From assembly GCF_000688455.1 (NCBI RefSeq), contig NZ_JIAL01000001.1:899001-963000 (forward strand): DNA of 64,000 nucleotides. Reading direction: 5' to 3'. Below are positions 1 through 8,692 of this stretch, one piece after another (the first letter of the stretch is position 1; the number at the start of each line of letters is the position of its first letter). The position numbers and the translations under genes were made by a program. The notes under the pieces are model-generated. The model saw only the letters and a list, made by a program, of their open reading frames with translations. It made no database searches and was not told where the DNA came from. Origin of the DNA: Pseudacidobacterium ailaaui (GTDB taxonomy: Bacteria; Acidobacteriota; Terriglobia; Terriglobales; Acidobacteriaceae).

Positions 1-1665
1 CCGGCCCAGCGCATGTCCATTCAGCCAGACCTCTCCCTTGGTGAAGGCGCTGGTGTCCAGGAAGGTATCAGCAGGCTTTTCTACGTGGAAGGCGGCGCGG
101 TAAAAACAGGCCCCCGTACAGGGAGCGCTGCCGTAACGCAGGGCCCCTGGATTCGTCATGGGTAGAGAATAGATCTCCCAGCCGGTGAGTGGTTTGCCGG
201 CCAGCGTCACCTGCTTCGTGATGCCCTTGCGCTCCCCGCGCAACACTTTGGTGAAGTTCACCCGCCCAGTATTTTCAACCAGGATGTCCAGCTGCGCGCT
301 TGCTGCCGCGACCTTCAGCGGAAGCGAGTCCTGGTCCAGTCGACGGTCGAGCTTGCCCATGAGCTTTCCATCTAGATAAATCTGCGCGTAATCATGGAGC
401 TGGTCGAGCACCAGATCGCCGTTCACCGGGCCTTTCAGCCTTGTCCGATAAAGGATGTATCCGTATGCCTGCCCGATGTCTTCCATGGAAAGCGGCCCTT
501 GGCTTTGTACTGGCCGAGGAAGGTTCGCCCAAAGCGAGGCCGATTGTGCCAGATTAAAGGCCGGGACCTCCATCGGCGGGGCAAATGGAGGCACAGGAGG
601 AGGGGTCTTTCCAGTGGCTTTCGCGATGGTGTCACGAAAGAGAAAATATTTCGGTGTAGGCCGTCCGCTCTCATCGAGCGGTGCGTCGTAGTCGTAACTG
701 GTGACGTCCGGCTCATAATTTTTACCATTGGAATTGGCGCCATTCATCCATCCAAAACTGGTGCCGCCATGAAACATATACAGGCTGATGGAGTAGCCTT
801 GGCGCAGGGTCCAGTCCAGATCAGCATTCTGCTGCCGGGCGTCCGTGCGCGCATGTTTTGCTCCCCAATGGTCAAACCATCCGTCCCAGTATTCGCTATT
901 CATCCACGGCCCGTCAGGACGCAGCTTTTTGAGCGTGGCAAAACCCTTTTGCGACTCTCCCGGGCCAAAGTTGATGGCAGCGGGCAGCTCGGGCAGCGAA
1001 CCGTCCGGCACCTGCTCTGGTCCATCTGCGGTATAAAGCTGCGCACGGGTGAATCCGGCATCCACAAACATCTGGTGAATGTCTTCCATGTATTGATGGT
1101 CTTGACCAAAAGACCCGTACTCGTTTTCCACCTGGACCAGAATGATGGGACCGCCATTGCCGATCTGCAACGGGGCCAGCTCCTGTCCCAGACGCATCAT
1201 CCAGCGCCGCGCGGCGGCAAGAAATTTCGGATCGCGGGAACGGACCACCATATCGTGGTCTTTCAGCAGCCATGCCGGATAGCCGCCGAAGTCCCATTCC
1301 GCGCAGGCATAAGGACCAGGGCGAAGAATTAAATACAAACCTTCCTGCTGCGCTTCGCGAATAAATTCAGCCACATCCTTGTCTCCGGAAAAGTCATACA
1401 CTCCCGGGCTGGTCTCATGTATGTTCCAGAAAACATAGGTGGTAATGGTGTTCAGGCCCATGGCCTTGGCCATGCGCAGACGATCACGCCAATAAGCACG
1501 CGGAATACGCGCATAGTGCATCTCGCCGGAGATGACCTGGAAGGGTTGACCATCCAGCGTGAACTGGCCGTTTTCTGCCCGGAAAGAATGCGCGGCCGCA
1601 GCAGGGGACGGCGGGATGATGAAACCGGTTGCACAGAGAAGGACTACGACGAAGATACGTTTCAT
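1..1665 (-). CDS. Secreted beta-galactosidase, glycoside hydrolase family 35 (3' end cut by window edge)
   Basis: The protein reads leftwards from ATG at 1665 and is still open at base 1, giving 555 visible residues. A signal peptide (MKRIFVVVLLCATGFIIPPS, cleavage near the Ala run) is followed directly by the GH35 TIM barrel. It shows the family landmarks SGEMHYARIP (about 46-55), PGPYACAEWDFGGYP, VENEYGS with the acid/base Glu near residue 182, and NSEYWDGWFDHWG with the nucleophile Glu near 258. A beta-rich C-terminal region follows. Known family members release terminal beta-galactose from oligo- or polysaccharides; the signal peptide places this one in the periplasm or outside. It is divergent from the GH57 gene, and no sugar transporter adjoins it in the window. 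Fold and family are clear; the exact substrate is not. Confidence 0.93.
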   Translation of the reverse strand, partial: MKRIFVVVLLCATGFIIPPSPAAAAHSFRAENGQFTLDGQPFQVISGEMHYARIPRAYWRDRLRMAKAMGLNTITTYVFWNIHETSPGVYDFSGDKDVAEFIREAQQEGLYLILRPGPYACAEWDFGGYPAWLLKDHDMVVRSRDPKFLAAARRWMMRLGQELAPLQIGNGGPIILVQVENEYGSFGQDHQYMEDIHQMFVDAGFTRAQLYTADGPEQVPDGSLPELPAAINFGPGESQKGFATLKKLRPDGPWMNSEYWDGWFDHWGAKHARTDARQQNADLDWTLRQGYSISLYMFHGGTSFGWMNGANSNGKNYEPDVTSYDYDAPLDESGRPTPKYFLFRDTIAKATGKTPPPVPPFAPPMEVPAFNLAQSASLWANLPRPVQSQGPLSMEDIGQAYGYILYRTRLKGPVNGDLVLDQLHDYAQIYLDGKLMGKLDRRLDQDSLPLKVAAASAQLDILVENTGRVNFTKVLRGERKGITKQVTLAGKPLTGWEIYSLPMTNPGALRYGSAPCTGACFYRAAFHVEKPADTFLDTSAFTKGEVWLNGHALGR

Positions 1666-1807
1666 GCTTGCGGCTTCTCCTGACGGTGGCGAAAAGACAG
1701 TGTATCAGCGCAAGACGGACCATCTCGAAGGAACTGCAGAGTCACGGATCTAATGGCTCAAAGCAGGCAATCGGCCCATTCCTGCATCTGAGTGAGTAAA
1801 ACAGAGA

Positions 1808-1822
1808 ATGAGGGACCCTCAT
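1808..1822 (+). promoter_or_regulatory. Inverted repeat spanning the RBS and start codon of the GH57 gene
   Basis: ATGAGGG, one central A, then CCCTCAT form a perfect inverted repeat. The left arm contains the GAGGG Shine-Dalgarno (1810-1814), and the right arm runs into the ATG at 1821. In RNA a five-pair stem with a five-base loop would cover both. The symmetry is seen directly; a regulatory role is inference. Confidence 0.4.
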
Positions 1823-4307
1823 GCCGAATCCGACCCGTTTTGTCTGCGTCCATGGCCACTTCTATCAGCCTCCTCGGGAAAATCCCTGGCTGGAGCAGGT
1901 AGAAACGCAGGACTCCGCCGCCCCCTTCCATGACTGGAATGAGCGCATCACCTCAGAGTGCTATGCACCCAACGGCGCTTCACGCATCGTGGACCAGAAG
2001 GGTGAGATCATCCGCATCCTGAACAACTATGCCCACATCAGCTTCAATTTCGGGCCCACTCTGCTTTCCTGGCTGGAAGCCTTTGCCCCCCGCACATACC
2101 GCATGATTCTGGAGGCCGACCATGCCAGCCAGAGAAAATTCTCCGGTCATGGCTCAGCCATGGCCCAGGTCTATAACCACATCATCATGCCGCTGGCATC
2201 GCGGCGCGACCGGATTACTCAGATCCGTTGGGGCATCGCCGATTTCGAGCACCGCTTCGGACGCAAGCCCGAAGGCATGTGGCTGGCTGAAACTGCCGTG
2301 GATTCGGAAACCCTGGAGCTGCTGGCCGACCATGGCATTGCCTTTACCGTGCTGGCGCCGCACCAGTGCGCGCGGATGCGCCCTCTGGGAGAAGATGCGA
2401 ATGCTCCCTGGACAGAGTGCACTGGTACTCCCGTAGACACGCGGCATCCCTACCTGGTTCGCCTCAGGAACGGCAAAAGCATTGCCGTCTTTTTTTATGA
2501 TGGAGAACGTTCCCGCGCCGTGGCCTTTGAAGGTCTCTTAAACAGCGGCGAAACGTTTGCTTCACGCCTCCTGGGCGGATTCCAGGATACTTCGGAACCG
2601 CAACTGGTCCACATTGCCACCGATGGTGAGAGCTATGGCCACCACCACAAATATGGTGAAATGGCCCTGGCCTATGCTCTCAAGCTCATCGAAAGCTCGC
2701 CCGATGTGGCCCTCACAAATTACGGCGAGTTCCTCGAAAAATTTCCGCCGCAGTGGGAAGCGCAGATTGCAGAAAACACCTCCTGGAGCTGTGCGCACGG
2801 GGTCGAGCGCTGGCGGTCCAACTGCGGCTGCAATGCAGGCCATCCCGGATGGAACCAGGAATGGCGTGGGCCGCTGCGCGAGGCCCTGGACTGGCTCCGC
2901 GACGCTGTTGCCCCTCTTACCGAAGAGGCAGCGCGTCCCCTCTTTGCCGACATCTGGACCGCACGCGATGCTTATATTCAGGTGGTCCTGGACCGCACCG
3001 GTACCGACAGCTTCTTTAAGAAATACGGGACCCATGCCTTTAGCCCGGACGAGCGCATTCGGGCACTCAAACTGCTGGAGCTTCAGCGTCATGCTCTGCT
3101 GATGTATACCAGTTGCGGCTGGTTCTTTGATGAAATCTCTGGCATTGAAACGGTACAGGTCATTGCCTATGCCGCCCGCGTCCTGCAACTGGCGGCACAG
3201 CTCTTTGGCCCCAAAGGAGCGGCGCTGGAAGAGCCTTTCCTTGAGGTTCTGCGTCGGGCCAAGAGCAACCTGCCGCAGGAAGGCGATGGGGCCACGATCT
3301 ACCAGCGTAGGGCAAGCTCCATGAAGGTGGGTCTGGACCAGGTTGCCGCCCATTACGCCATCAGTTCCCTGTTCAGCAGCTACCCCGATGAGGCCAGCCT
3401 CTTCTGCTACCGGGTCAGCCGCATGGACTGGAACTCCATCAGTTCAGGAAAATCCCGTTTGCTCGTCGGCAAGGCCCGCATTACTTCAGAAATCACCGAA
3501 GAAAGCGTCACAGTGAACTTTGCCGCTGTCCACTTCGGCGACCAAAACATGAATGCGGCCGTGGAACGCTCGGGGGCCACGCAGGACAAGCAGTGCGCCG
3601 AGTTTACGGAGAAGGCCCGCATCGCCATGACCAATGCTGACCTGCCGGAGGTGGTACGCCTGCTCGACCGCACCTTCCCCGGCCCGCTCTATTCCATCCA
3701 GTCCCTGTTTAAAGACGAGCAGCGCCGCATTCTGGACATCATTTTGCAGCCCGCCGTGGCCGGGGTGGAATCCAGCCTAATCGCAATTTATGAAGACCAC
3801 TCCTCGCTGATGCACTTTCTCAGCAAGAATGGCTTCCCCAAGCCGCGCGCCCTGGAGCTGGCCGCTGACCACGCCGTGAATGCGGGGCTGCGCCGCGCCA
3901 TTGAAAGTGATCCGGTGGATGCCTTCCAGGTACGTACATGGCTGGAGATTGCCGCCGCAGACCAGATCCAACTGGATGCCAGCCTTCTCCGCTACATTGT
4001 GGACCTGAAGATGAAGCGCATGATGGTCGCGCTCCAGGCAGCACCGCAAAACATGGAGTTTCTGGATGCTGCACTGCTGACAGCAAAGACGGTCAGCGAG
4101 ATGCCCTTTGATCTCAATTTATGGCAAGCGCAAAACATTTGGTATGACGTGCTCCGTCTTACCGCTTCGCAGGAGATGCCGCCGGAGTGGAAAGAGAAAT
4201 TCCGTGAGCTGGGCACCCAGATGAAACTCCGTGTAGACGATCTCGTGGTCGAAGAAGAAGCGGCCAACAACACGCACCAGCAGCGGGTGGAAAGCGCCGT
4301 CTCCTGA
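1821..4307 (+). CDS. GH57 glycoside hydrolase with DUF3536 C-terminal region
   Basis: This 828-residue cytoplasmic protein has no signal peptide. The N-terminal GH57 catalytic part shows HGHFYQPPRENPW (11-23), GMWLAETAVD with the predicted nucleophile Glu157, and HIATDGESYGHHH with the predicted acid Asp268. The remaining 500 or so residues are helix-rich and match the DUF3536 type of GH57 protein. Family GH57 includes alpha-amylases, 4-alpha-glucanotransferases and branching enzymes; members with this C-terminal region are poorly characterised, so activity on alpha-glucan is only a family-level inference. The start follows GAGGG with good spacing, within an inverted repeat. The DUF2461 gene follows 40 bases later and may be cotranscribed. 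Confidence 0.9.
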   Translation: MPNPTRFVCVHGHFYQPPRENPWLEQVETQDSAAPFHDWNERITSECYAPNGASRIVDQKGEIIRILNNYAHISFNFGPTLLSWLEAFAPRTYRMILEADHASQRKFSGHGSAMAQVYNHIIMPLASRRDRITQIRWGIADFEHRFGRKPEGMWLAETAVDSETLELLADHGIAFTVLAPHQCARMRPLGEDANAPWTECTGTPVDTRHPYLVRLRNGKSIAVFFYDGERSRAVAFEGLLNSGETFASRLLGGFQDTSEPQLVHIATDGESYGHHHKYGEMALAYALKLIESSPDVALTNYGEFLEKFPPQWEAQIAENTSWSCAHGVERWRSNCGCNAGHPGWNQEWRGPLREALDWLRDAVAPLTEEAARPLFADIWTARDAYIQVVLDRTGTDSFFKKYGTHAFSPDERIRALKLLELQRHALLMYTSCGWFFDEISGIETVQVIAYAARVLQLAAQLFGPKGAALEEPFLEVLRRAKSNLPQEGDGATIYQRRASSMKVGLDQVAAHYAISSLFSSYPDEASLFCYRVSRMDWNSISSGKSRLLVGKARITSEITEESVTVNFAAVHFGDQNMNAAVERSGATQDKQCAEFTEKARIAMTNADLPEVVRLLDRTFPGPLYSIQSLFKDEQRRILDIILQPAVAGVESSLIAIYEDHSSLMHFLSKNGFPKPRALELAADHAVNAGLRRAIESDPVDAFQVRTWLEIAAADQIQLDASLLRYIVDLKMKRMMVALQAAPQNMEFLDAALLTAKTVSEMPFDLNLWQAQNIWYDVLRLTASQEMPPEWKEKFRELGTQMKLRVDDLVVEEEAANNTHQQRVESAVS

Positions 4308-4347
4308 AAAAGCGGCCAACCAGGGCGCCTCGCGATACATTGGATCC

Positions 4348-5067
4348 ATGCCGGAGAATCTGTATTTTGGCCCCGAGGCGCTGAAGTTCCTGCGCGCGCT
4401 CAAGCGCAATAACAACCGCGAATGGTTCCAGGCCCGCCGTGAAATCTATGAGCGCGAACTGAAGCGGCCTCTGCTGGCCATTGTTGCTGAAATCACCAAA
4501 GCAATGGACAGCTTTGCTCCAGACCATGTGCGTCCGCCGGAAAAATGCATCTTTCGCATTTATCGTGACACTCGCTTTTCGGCCGACAAAAGCCCCTACA
4601 AAACCCATGTGGCCGCATGGTGGGCACGTGCCGGCATGGAGAAGACTTCCGGGGCCGGATACTACTTCCATTTCTCTTCAACCGAGGTCATCATCGCCGC
4701 CGGAATCTATATGCCGCAGCGCGAACAGCTCCATGCGGTCCGTATGTATTTGCTGGACCACCATGAAGAGCTGCGCAAGATCCTGCAGGCCAGGAAATTG
4801 CGCAACGTGCTGGATCTGGACATGGAGGTGCGCTCGCTTTCGCGCCCGCCCAAGGGGTTCCCAGCAGACCACCCGGCCATAGACCTTATCAAGCAACAGC
4901 AGTGGGGCGTCTTTTCCCGCCTGCCTGCGGAAACCGCCCTGCAAAAAACCCTGGTCAGGGAGGTCCTTACCCGATTTCGCGCTGCCGCTCCATTGGTGGA
5001 TTTCCTCAATCGCCCCTTCACTCGTAATGAAGAAAGGAAGCGGCAGTATATTTTCAAACTCGTGTAA
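4348..5067 (+). CDS. DUF2461 / TIGR02453 family protein
   Basis: This is a 239-residue soluble protein. It opens with FGPEALKFLRALKRNNNREW, continues with the family's RIYRDTRFSADKSPYKTHVA segment (about 72-91) and a GYYFHFS strand, and ends with a basic KRQYIFKLV. These are hallmarks of the DUF2461 (TIGR02453) family, which is widespread and has no established biochemical role. The length is typical. The start ATG lacks a strong Shine-Dalgarno, and the gene lies 40 bases after the GH57 gene on the same strand, so coupled expression is plausible. I assign no function beyond the family. Confidence 0.85.
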   Translation: MPENLYFGPEALKFLRALKRNNNREWFQARREIYERELKRPLLAIVAEITKAMDSFAPDHVRPPEKCIFRIYRDTRFSADKSPYKTHVAAWWARAGMEKTSGAGYYFHFSSTEVIIAAGIYMPQREQLHAVRMYLLDHHEELRKILQARKLRNVLDLDMEVRSLSRPPKGFPADHPAIDLIKQQQWGVFSRLPAETALQKTLVREVLTRFRAAAPLVDFLNRPFTRNEERKRQYIFKLV

Positions 5068-5409
5068 ACAGGACTAAACTGTCCTTCATCTTCTGCGCAG
5101 AATGCGCCTTGCACGGGCTGCCGGCAAGGCTTTGCCTGCCTTGGGTTGGGGCCTGCGAAGCGCACAAAAATCCACAAAAATGGCCATTTTTCGGGCAAAA
5201 CCGGGAAAAACCCCGAAAAAACCTGTGGAAATACCGCTTTTGCCGTTGACAAAGCCTTTAAAAAGCCGCAAGGTAAACGGCGGAAGGTTTTTTTGAGACC
5301 CGCATGATTACTGGGTTTTCACGGAAAACCGAAGCTCAACGCATGACCAGCCGGAACAGGGTTCCAGGCCTTGGGAAAGCGGAAATCAGAACCAGGAGGA
5401 TTCAACAAT
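5068..5409 (+). promoter_or_regulatory. 342-base gap upstream of the HU gene, probable promoter/leader
   Basis: No gene is visible here. The left part has short hairpins (AGGAC/GTCCT at about 5071-5087 and GCGCA/TGCGC near 5095-5107) that could end the DUF2461 transcript but lack a T-tract. The middle is A-rich and holds the 16-bp perfect palindrome AAAAATGGCCATTTTT at 5176-5191. TTGACA at 5246-5251 is a possible -35 box, but I see no good -10 at the right distance. An AGGAGGA ribosome site sits at 5396-5402. Confidence 0.4.
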
Positions 5410-5706
5410 ATGGCAACTGGAATGACCAAGACAGCCCTTGTCCGCCACATGGCGGAAAAGCTGGAACTCACCAACAAGCAGGCCGCTGCCTTTCTTGACC
5501 TGCTTGCGGAAACGGCAATCAAGGAGACCAAGAAGAACGGCCTCTTTGTGATTCCCGGACTTGGACGCCTCGTCAAGGCAGAGCGCAAAGCCCGCATCGG
5601 CCGCAATCCGCAGACCGGCGAGCAGATCAAGATCAAGGCCAAGACTGTGGTGAAGTTCCGCGTGGCCAAGGCCGCCAAGGACGCCATCGCGCCGCAGAAG
5701 AAGTAG
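5410..5706 (+). CDS. hup: HU-family nucleoid DNA-binding protein
   Basis: This 98-residue protein starts at the ATG that follows a strong AGGAGGA site with 7-base spacing; an upstream in-frame start would add 13 unlikely residues. Two N-terminal helices (TKTALVRHMAEKLELTNKQA) are followed by GLFVIPGLGRL and the DNA-embracing beta arm, here RIGRNPQTGEQIKIKAKTVV with the RNP motif of HU/IHF proteins. The family binds and bends DNA without strong sequence specificity and organises the nucleoid. The length is slightly over the usual 90 residues. It is monocistronic: a terminator follows at once. The lysine-rich end (VAKAAKDAIAPQKK) is mildly extended. Confidence 0.95.
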   Translation: MATGMTKTALVRHMAEKLELTNKQAAAFLDLLAETAIKETKKNGLFVIPGLGRLVKAERKARIGRNPQTGEQIKIKAKTVVKFRVAKAAKDAIAPQKK

Positions 5707-5724
5707 TTTTCTTCGACAAAAAAC

Positions 5725-5762
5725 AAGAGGAAATGGCCTGCCCATTTCCTCTTTGCTTTTTC
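5725..5762 (+). terminator. Rho-independent terminator after HU
   Basis: A perfect 12-bp stem (AAGAGGAAATGG / CCATTTCCTCTT) with loop CCTGC is followed by TGCTTTTTC. It lies 19 bases after the HU stop. Confidence 0.85.
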
Positions 5763-5812
5763 TGGTCCGGTTTCTGGCCGGAAATCTTATTGACTGATTT
5801 TTCCTGGACCAG

Positions 5813-6796
5813 TCAGGCCCTCGGGCCAGGATGGATACCGCGCCTGGATCGGGGCAGCGGGGGCGCGTCACTGGGAAGCCATCCACTTTGAACTAACCAG
5901 TTCCGCAGCAGCAACGGCCAGGTGGAAAGCTCTGGAATATCTCCGCACAATCCGCAGCCGTGGTTGGCATAGTCGTACAGGTGCATTTCGACCGGAACAT
6001 GCGCACGCTCAAGTGTGCGGTAGAAGTCCAGACTGTTCTCTACCGGGACCACCGGATCTTTGGTCGTAGCGAACAGAAACGTCGGCGGGGTTTGTGCATT
6101 CGCCGTCAACTGGTTGGAGAGTTTCTGCGCCAGAGCGGGATCGGGATCTTTTCCCAGAAGGTTGTGCAGCGAGCCCGCATGGCTCTCTGGCAATTCCATG
6201 CTGATGACCGGATAGGAGAGGATCATGAAGTCCGGCCGGGCCTCGGTCTGGTTCAGTGGATCGTTGTCCGGGGCCGGGGCAGCATCATTTCCATGCACGC
6301 CGAGCGTGGACGCCAGATGTCCGCCTGCCGATGAACCCCAGACGCCAACCCGCTGCGGATCAATGCCATATTCGCTGGCGTGCGCACGAATATAACGCAT
6401 CGCCCGCATTCCATCCTGGATCTCGACGGGATAGGCATACGGGGCAACGCGGTAGTCCAGCACAAAGGCCGTCATTCCCTGGGCATTCAGCCACAGTGCA
6501 AACTGGAAGCCTTCATGGCCGATAGCAACGTGCTGATAGCCTCCGCCGGGAATGACCAGCACGGCCGCAGTCGTGGACTTTTTCTGTGGCACAAAGGGAT
6601 AGAGGCGCGGTTTGTCCGCCTCGGATTGCCCCAGGGCACCGGGAACGCCCTCAGGCCACAGGAAAATGGGCTGCGGCAATTGCCGAACAATCTCTGACGC
6701 AGAAGGGGCCGGGACAGGTGTCTGCGGAAAAGAAGGCAGAGCCTCCAGCAGAGCGCCCAGGAAAACAGCCGGAAACAGCAAATGCATTTTCTTCAT
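5813..6796 (-). CDS. Secreted alpha/beta-hydrolase, carbohydrate-esterase-like
   Basis: The start at 6796 gives 327 residues and a signal peptide (MKKMHLLFPAVFLGALLEAL); longer readings upstream look non-coding. Features of the fold are the oxyanion segment VIPGGGYQHVA (81-91), nucleophile Ser156 in GVWGSSAGGH, a late Asp in ATTKDPVVPVE and the catalytic His in YANHGCG. This resembles BD-FAE / acetylxylan-esterase-type hydrolases that deacylate plant polysaccharides, so extracytoplasmic ester removal is a reasonable inference; the exact substrate is unknown. It is divergent from the VWFA gene across 88 bases. The C-terminus ends in a basic stretch (PRSRRGIHPGPRA). Confidence 0.85.
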   Translation of the reverse strand: MKKMHLLFPAVFLGALLEALPSFPQTPVPAPSASEIVRQLPQPIFLWPEGVPGALGQSEADKPRLYPFVPQKKSTTAAVLVIPGGGYQHVAIGHEGFQFALWLNAQGMTAFVLDYRVAPYAYPVEIQDGMRAMRYIRAHASEYGIDPQRVGVWGSSAGGHLASTLGVHGNDAAPAPDNDPLNQTEARPDFMILSYPVISMELPESHAGSLHNLLGKDPDPALAQKLSNQLTANAQTPPTFLFATTKDPVVPVENSLDFYRTLERAHVPVEMHLYDYANHGCGLCGDIPELSTWPLLLRNWLVQSGWLPSDAPPLPRSRRGIHPGPRA

Positions 6797-6884
6797 CGTC
6801 TGAAAGTATATCGGGAACAAAGTCACCGCCCGGCCCGCGGGGAAAAATCCGTCGCCCTGTACCCTGAAGGCGCCGCTCTGTAAA

Positions 6885-7913
6885 ATGGCCTCAGCCACAA
6901 TGAAGACAGTCGTTTTCAGGAATTTTGCTCTTTGCGCCCTGGTTGCAGTTTCTTCTGTGTTCCTGGCCGTTGCGCAGTCAGCGCCCGCCACAACGCAGAC
7001 GCAGTCACCACAGCCTTCCACCGGCACGACACAGCCGCAGCCTTCTGCTCCCGGCGGCCAGCAGCCCCAGGACCAGGAATATACGATTACGACGTCTGCC
7101 AACGAAGTGAACCTGGTCTTTACCGTGACGGACAAGCACGGCCGATTTATTAAAGACCTGAAGCTGAGCGACTTTGCCCTGCTTGACGACCAGAAGGCCC
7201 CGGCGCAGGTCTTCAGTTTTACACAGCAGACCAACCTGCCTCTGCGCGTCGGCATTGTGATTGATACCAGTACCTCGATCCGCCAGCGCTTTCAGTTTGA
7301 GCAGCAATCGGCCAGCGAATTCCTGTTGCAGATCCTTCGTCCGAAGAGCGACAAAGCCTTTGTCATGGGCTTTGACGTGACCCCTGACTACAAGCAGGAC
7401 TGGACCAATAATCTTGATCTGCTGAACACAGGCATCAATGCTCTGCGGCCGGGCGGAGGCACAGCATTGTTTGATGCCGTTTACAGCGCCTGCCGCGACA
7501 AGATGCTCGACGCGGCCCGCGAGCGTGAACCGGTGCGCCGTGCCATGGTCCTGGTTTCGGATGGCAACGACAATCAGAGCCATGCCTATCTGGATGATGC
7601 CATCAAGATGTGCCAGCGCGCCCAGACCATCGTATACACCATCAGTACCAATACCAGTCCCAGCCGCGACCGGGGCGATGACGTGCTGGAGAAAATTGCG
7701 CTGGCCACGGGGGGACGGGCTTTTTTCCCAAAACGCATGGAAGACATGTATTCCAACTTCCAGGACATTGAGGACGAGCTGCGCAGCCAGTATTCGCTGG
7801 TTTACAAACCTGCCGATTTTATTGCCAACGGTGCCTTCCGCACGATTTATCTCTTCTGTTTGGACCGGCGCTACACCGTCCGCGCCAGCAAGGGATACTT
7901 CGCAACAAAATAG
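6885..7913 (+). CDS. Secreted VWFA-domain protein of the acidobacterial type (TIGR03436-like)
   Basis: A signal peptide (core FALCALVAVSSVFLAVAQ) and a Thr/Gln/Pro-rich linker (about 30-60) precede a beta strand segment (VNLVFTVTDKHGRFIKDL) and a von Willebrand A domain. The metal-ion site is VIDTSTSIRQ (DxSxS) near residue 125, with later VLVSDGNDNQSH and GGRAFFPKR strands. This is the domain architecture described for the acidobacterial VWFA-related family, whose ligands are unknown; adhesion or assembly scaffolding is inference. The first ATG is used; ATG at 6900 is equally possible and gives a neater signal peptide. It converges on the cytochrome gene with 14 bases between the stops. Confidence 0.9.
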   Translation: MASATMKTVVFRNFALCALVAVSSVFLAVAQSAPATTQTQSPQPSTGTTQPQPSAPGGQQPQDQEYTITTSANEVNLVFTVTDKHGRFIKDLKLSDFALLDDQKAPAQVFSFTQQTNLPLRVGIVIDTSTSIRQRFQFEQQSASEFLLQILRPKSDKAFVMGFDVTPDYKQDWTNNLDLLNTGINALRPGGGTALFDAVYSACRDKMLDAAREREPVRRAMVLVSDGNDNQSHAYLDDAIKMCQRAQTIVYTISTNTSPSRDRGDDVLEKIALATGGRAFFPKRMEDMYSNFQDIEDELRSQYSLVYKPADFIANGAFRTIYLFCLDRRYTVRASKGYFATK

Positions 7914-7927
7914 TCGGCCGCGCCAGA

Positions 7928-8500
7928 CTAAGGGACCGACGGCAGCGTCAAGCCCGGAGACGCCGGCGCGTCTGAGAACAAGGGTTGTTTGAGCAAGGTC
8001 AGGACATCGGCCGGCATGGGCTTATCGGCATTGGCCAGCAGAATCGTCACTTGCCACATCTGTGTCTCGTTCAGCACCTGATCAAATGCAGGCATTCCCG
8101 TAAGACGGATGCCGTTTTTCACCTTCCAGTAAGTTTCCCCCGGAGGATCGTCGCTCACTCCAACCACTCCGTTGCCATGCGGCGCCCACAATTGGGGAGC
8201 GCGAGGATACATGTGCGCAGCAAAATCGGAGGGGCGTCCATACAGGCCGTGGCAGGCGGCGCATTGCTGGCGGTAAATCTGTGCGCCAATCATCAGATTG
8301 GTTTCGCTGGGAGAAAGCGGCGCCCGTGCCGGCATCTCCCTGGCAATGCGTGCATGGAGGGGGCCACGCACAATCTGCCGCTCCAGCGGGAAGGGCGCAT
8401 CAGCCACGGCAACCGGCGTATGGCCGCTGCGGAAATAAAAGAAAGCTGCCAGCGGGACCGCCGCCAGCCCGATGATAAGTCCCAGGATGAATCCTTTCAT
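7928..8500 (-). CDS. Membrane-anchored monohaem cytochrome c
   Basis: This 190-residue protein has an uncleaved-looking N-terminal membrane anchor (about 4-23) and one class I cytochrome c domain. The haem site is CAACH (Cys80, Cys83, His84), and Met136 in RLTGMPAFD is the likely sixth ligand, within the usual 'GxMPxF' signature. It would carry electrons in the periplasm. No oxidase or dehydrogenase partner adjoins it: the flanking genes are a VWFA protein and a barrel-like protein. The C-terminal helix (QMWQVTILLANADKPMP) is the normal closing helix. Partner enzymes cannot be named from this window. Confidence 0.92.
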   Translation of the reverse strand: MKGFILGLIIGLAAVPLAAFFYFRSGHTPVAVADAPFPLERQIVRGPLHARIAREMPARAPLSPSETNLMIGAQIYRQQCAACHGLYGRPSDFAAHMYPRAPQLWAPHGNGVVGVSDDPPGETYWKVKNGIRLTGMPAFDQVLNETQMWQVTILLANADKPMPADVLTLLKQPLFSDAPASPGLTLPSVP

Positions 8501-8692
8501 GCATTCCCTCGCTCCACCAGAAGAACAGGCGCAGGCCCAATACGCAAGAGACTTCCGATTTCAATTTTCCCGCAAACCCGTCTAAGGCAATAGAATAGAG
8601 AAAGCTTTTGGCCCAGAAAACCGGTCTGCTTCTCTGAGAAGACAGGGTGGCCCGATTTTTGTTTTCGCCGTCTGTGGAGGCATTTGAGGTTC

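Noticed and set aside
394-1332. Long open frame antisense to the GH35 gene
   Set aside because: It is a shadow of the GH35 coding sequence, whose motifs and codon pattern are clear on the minus strand.
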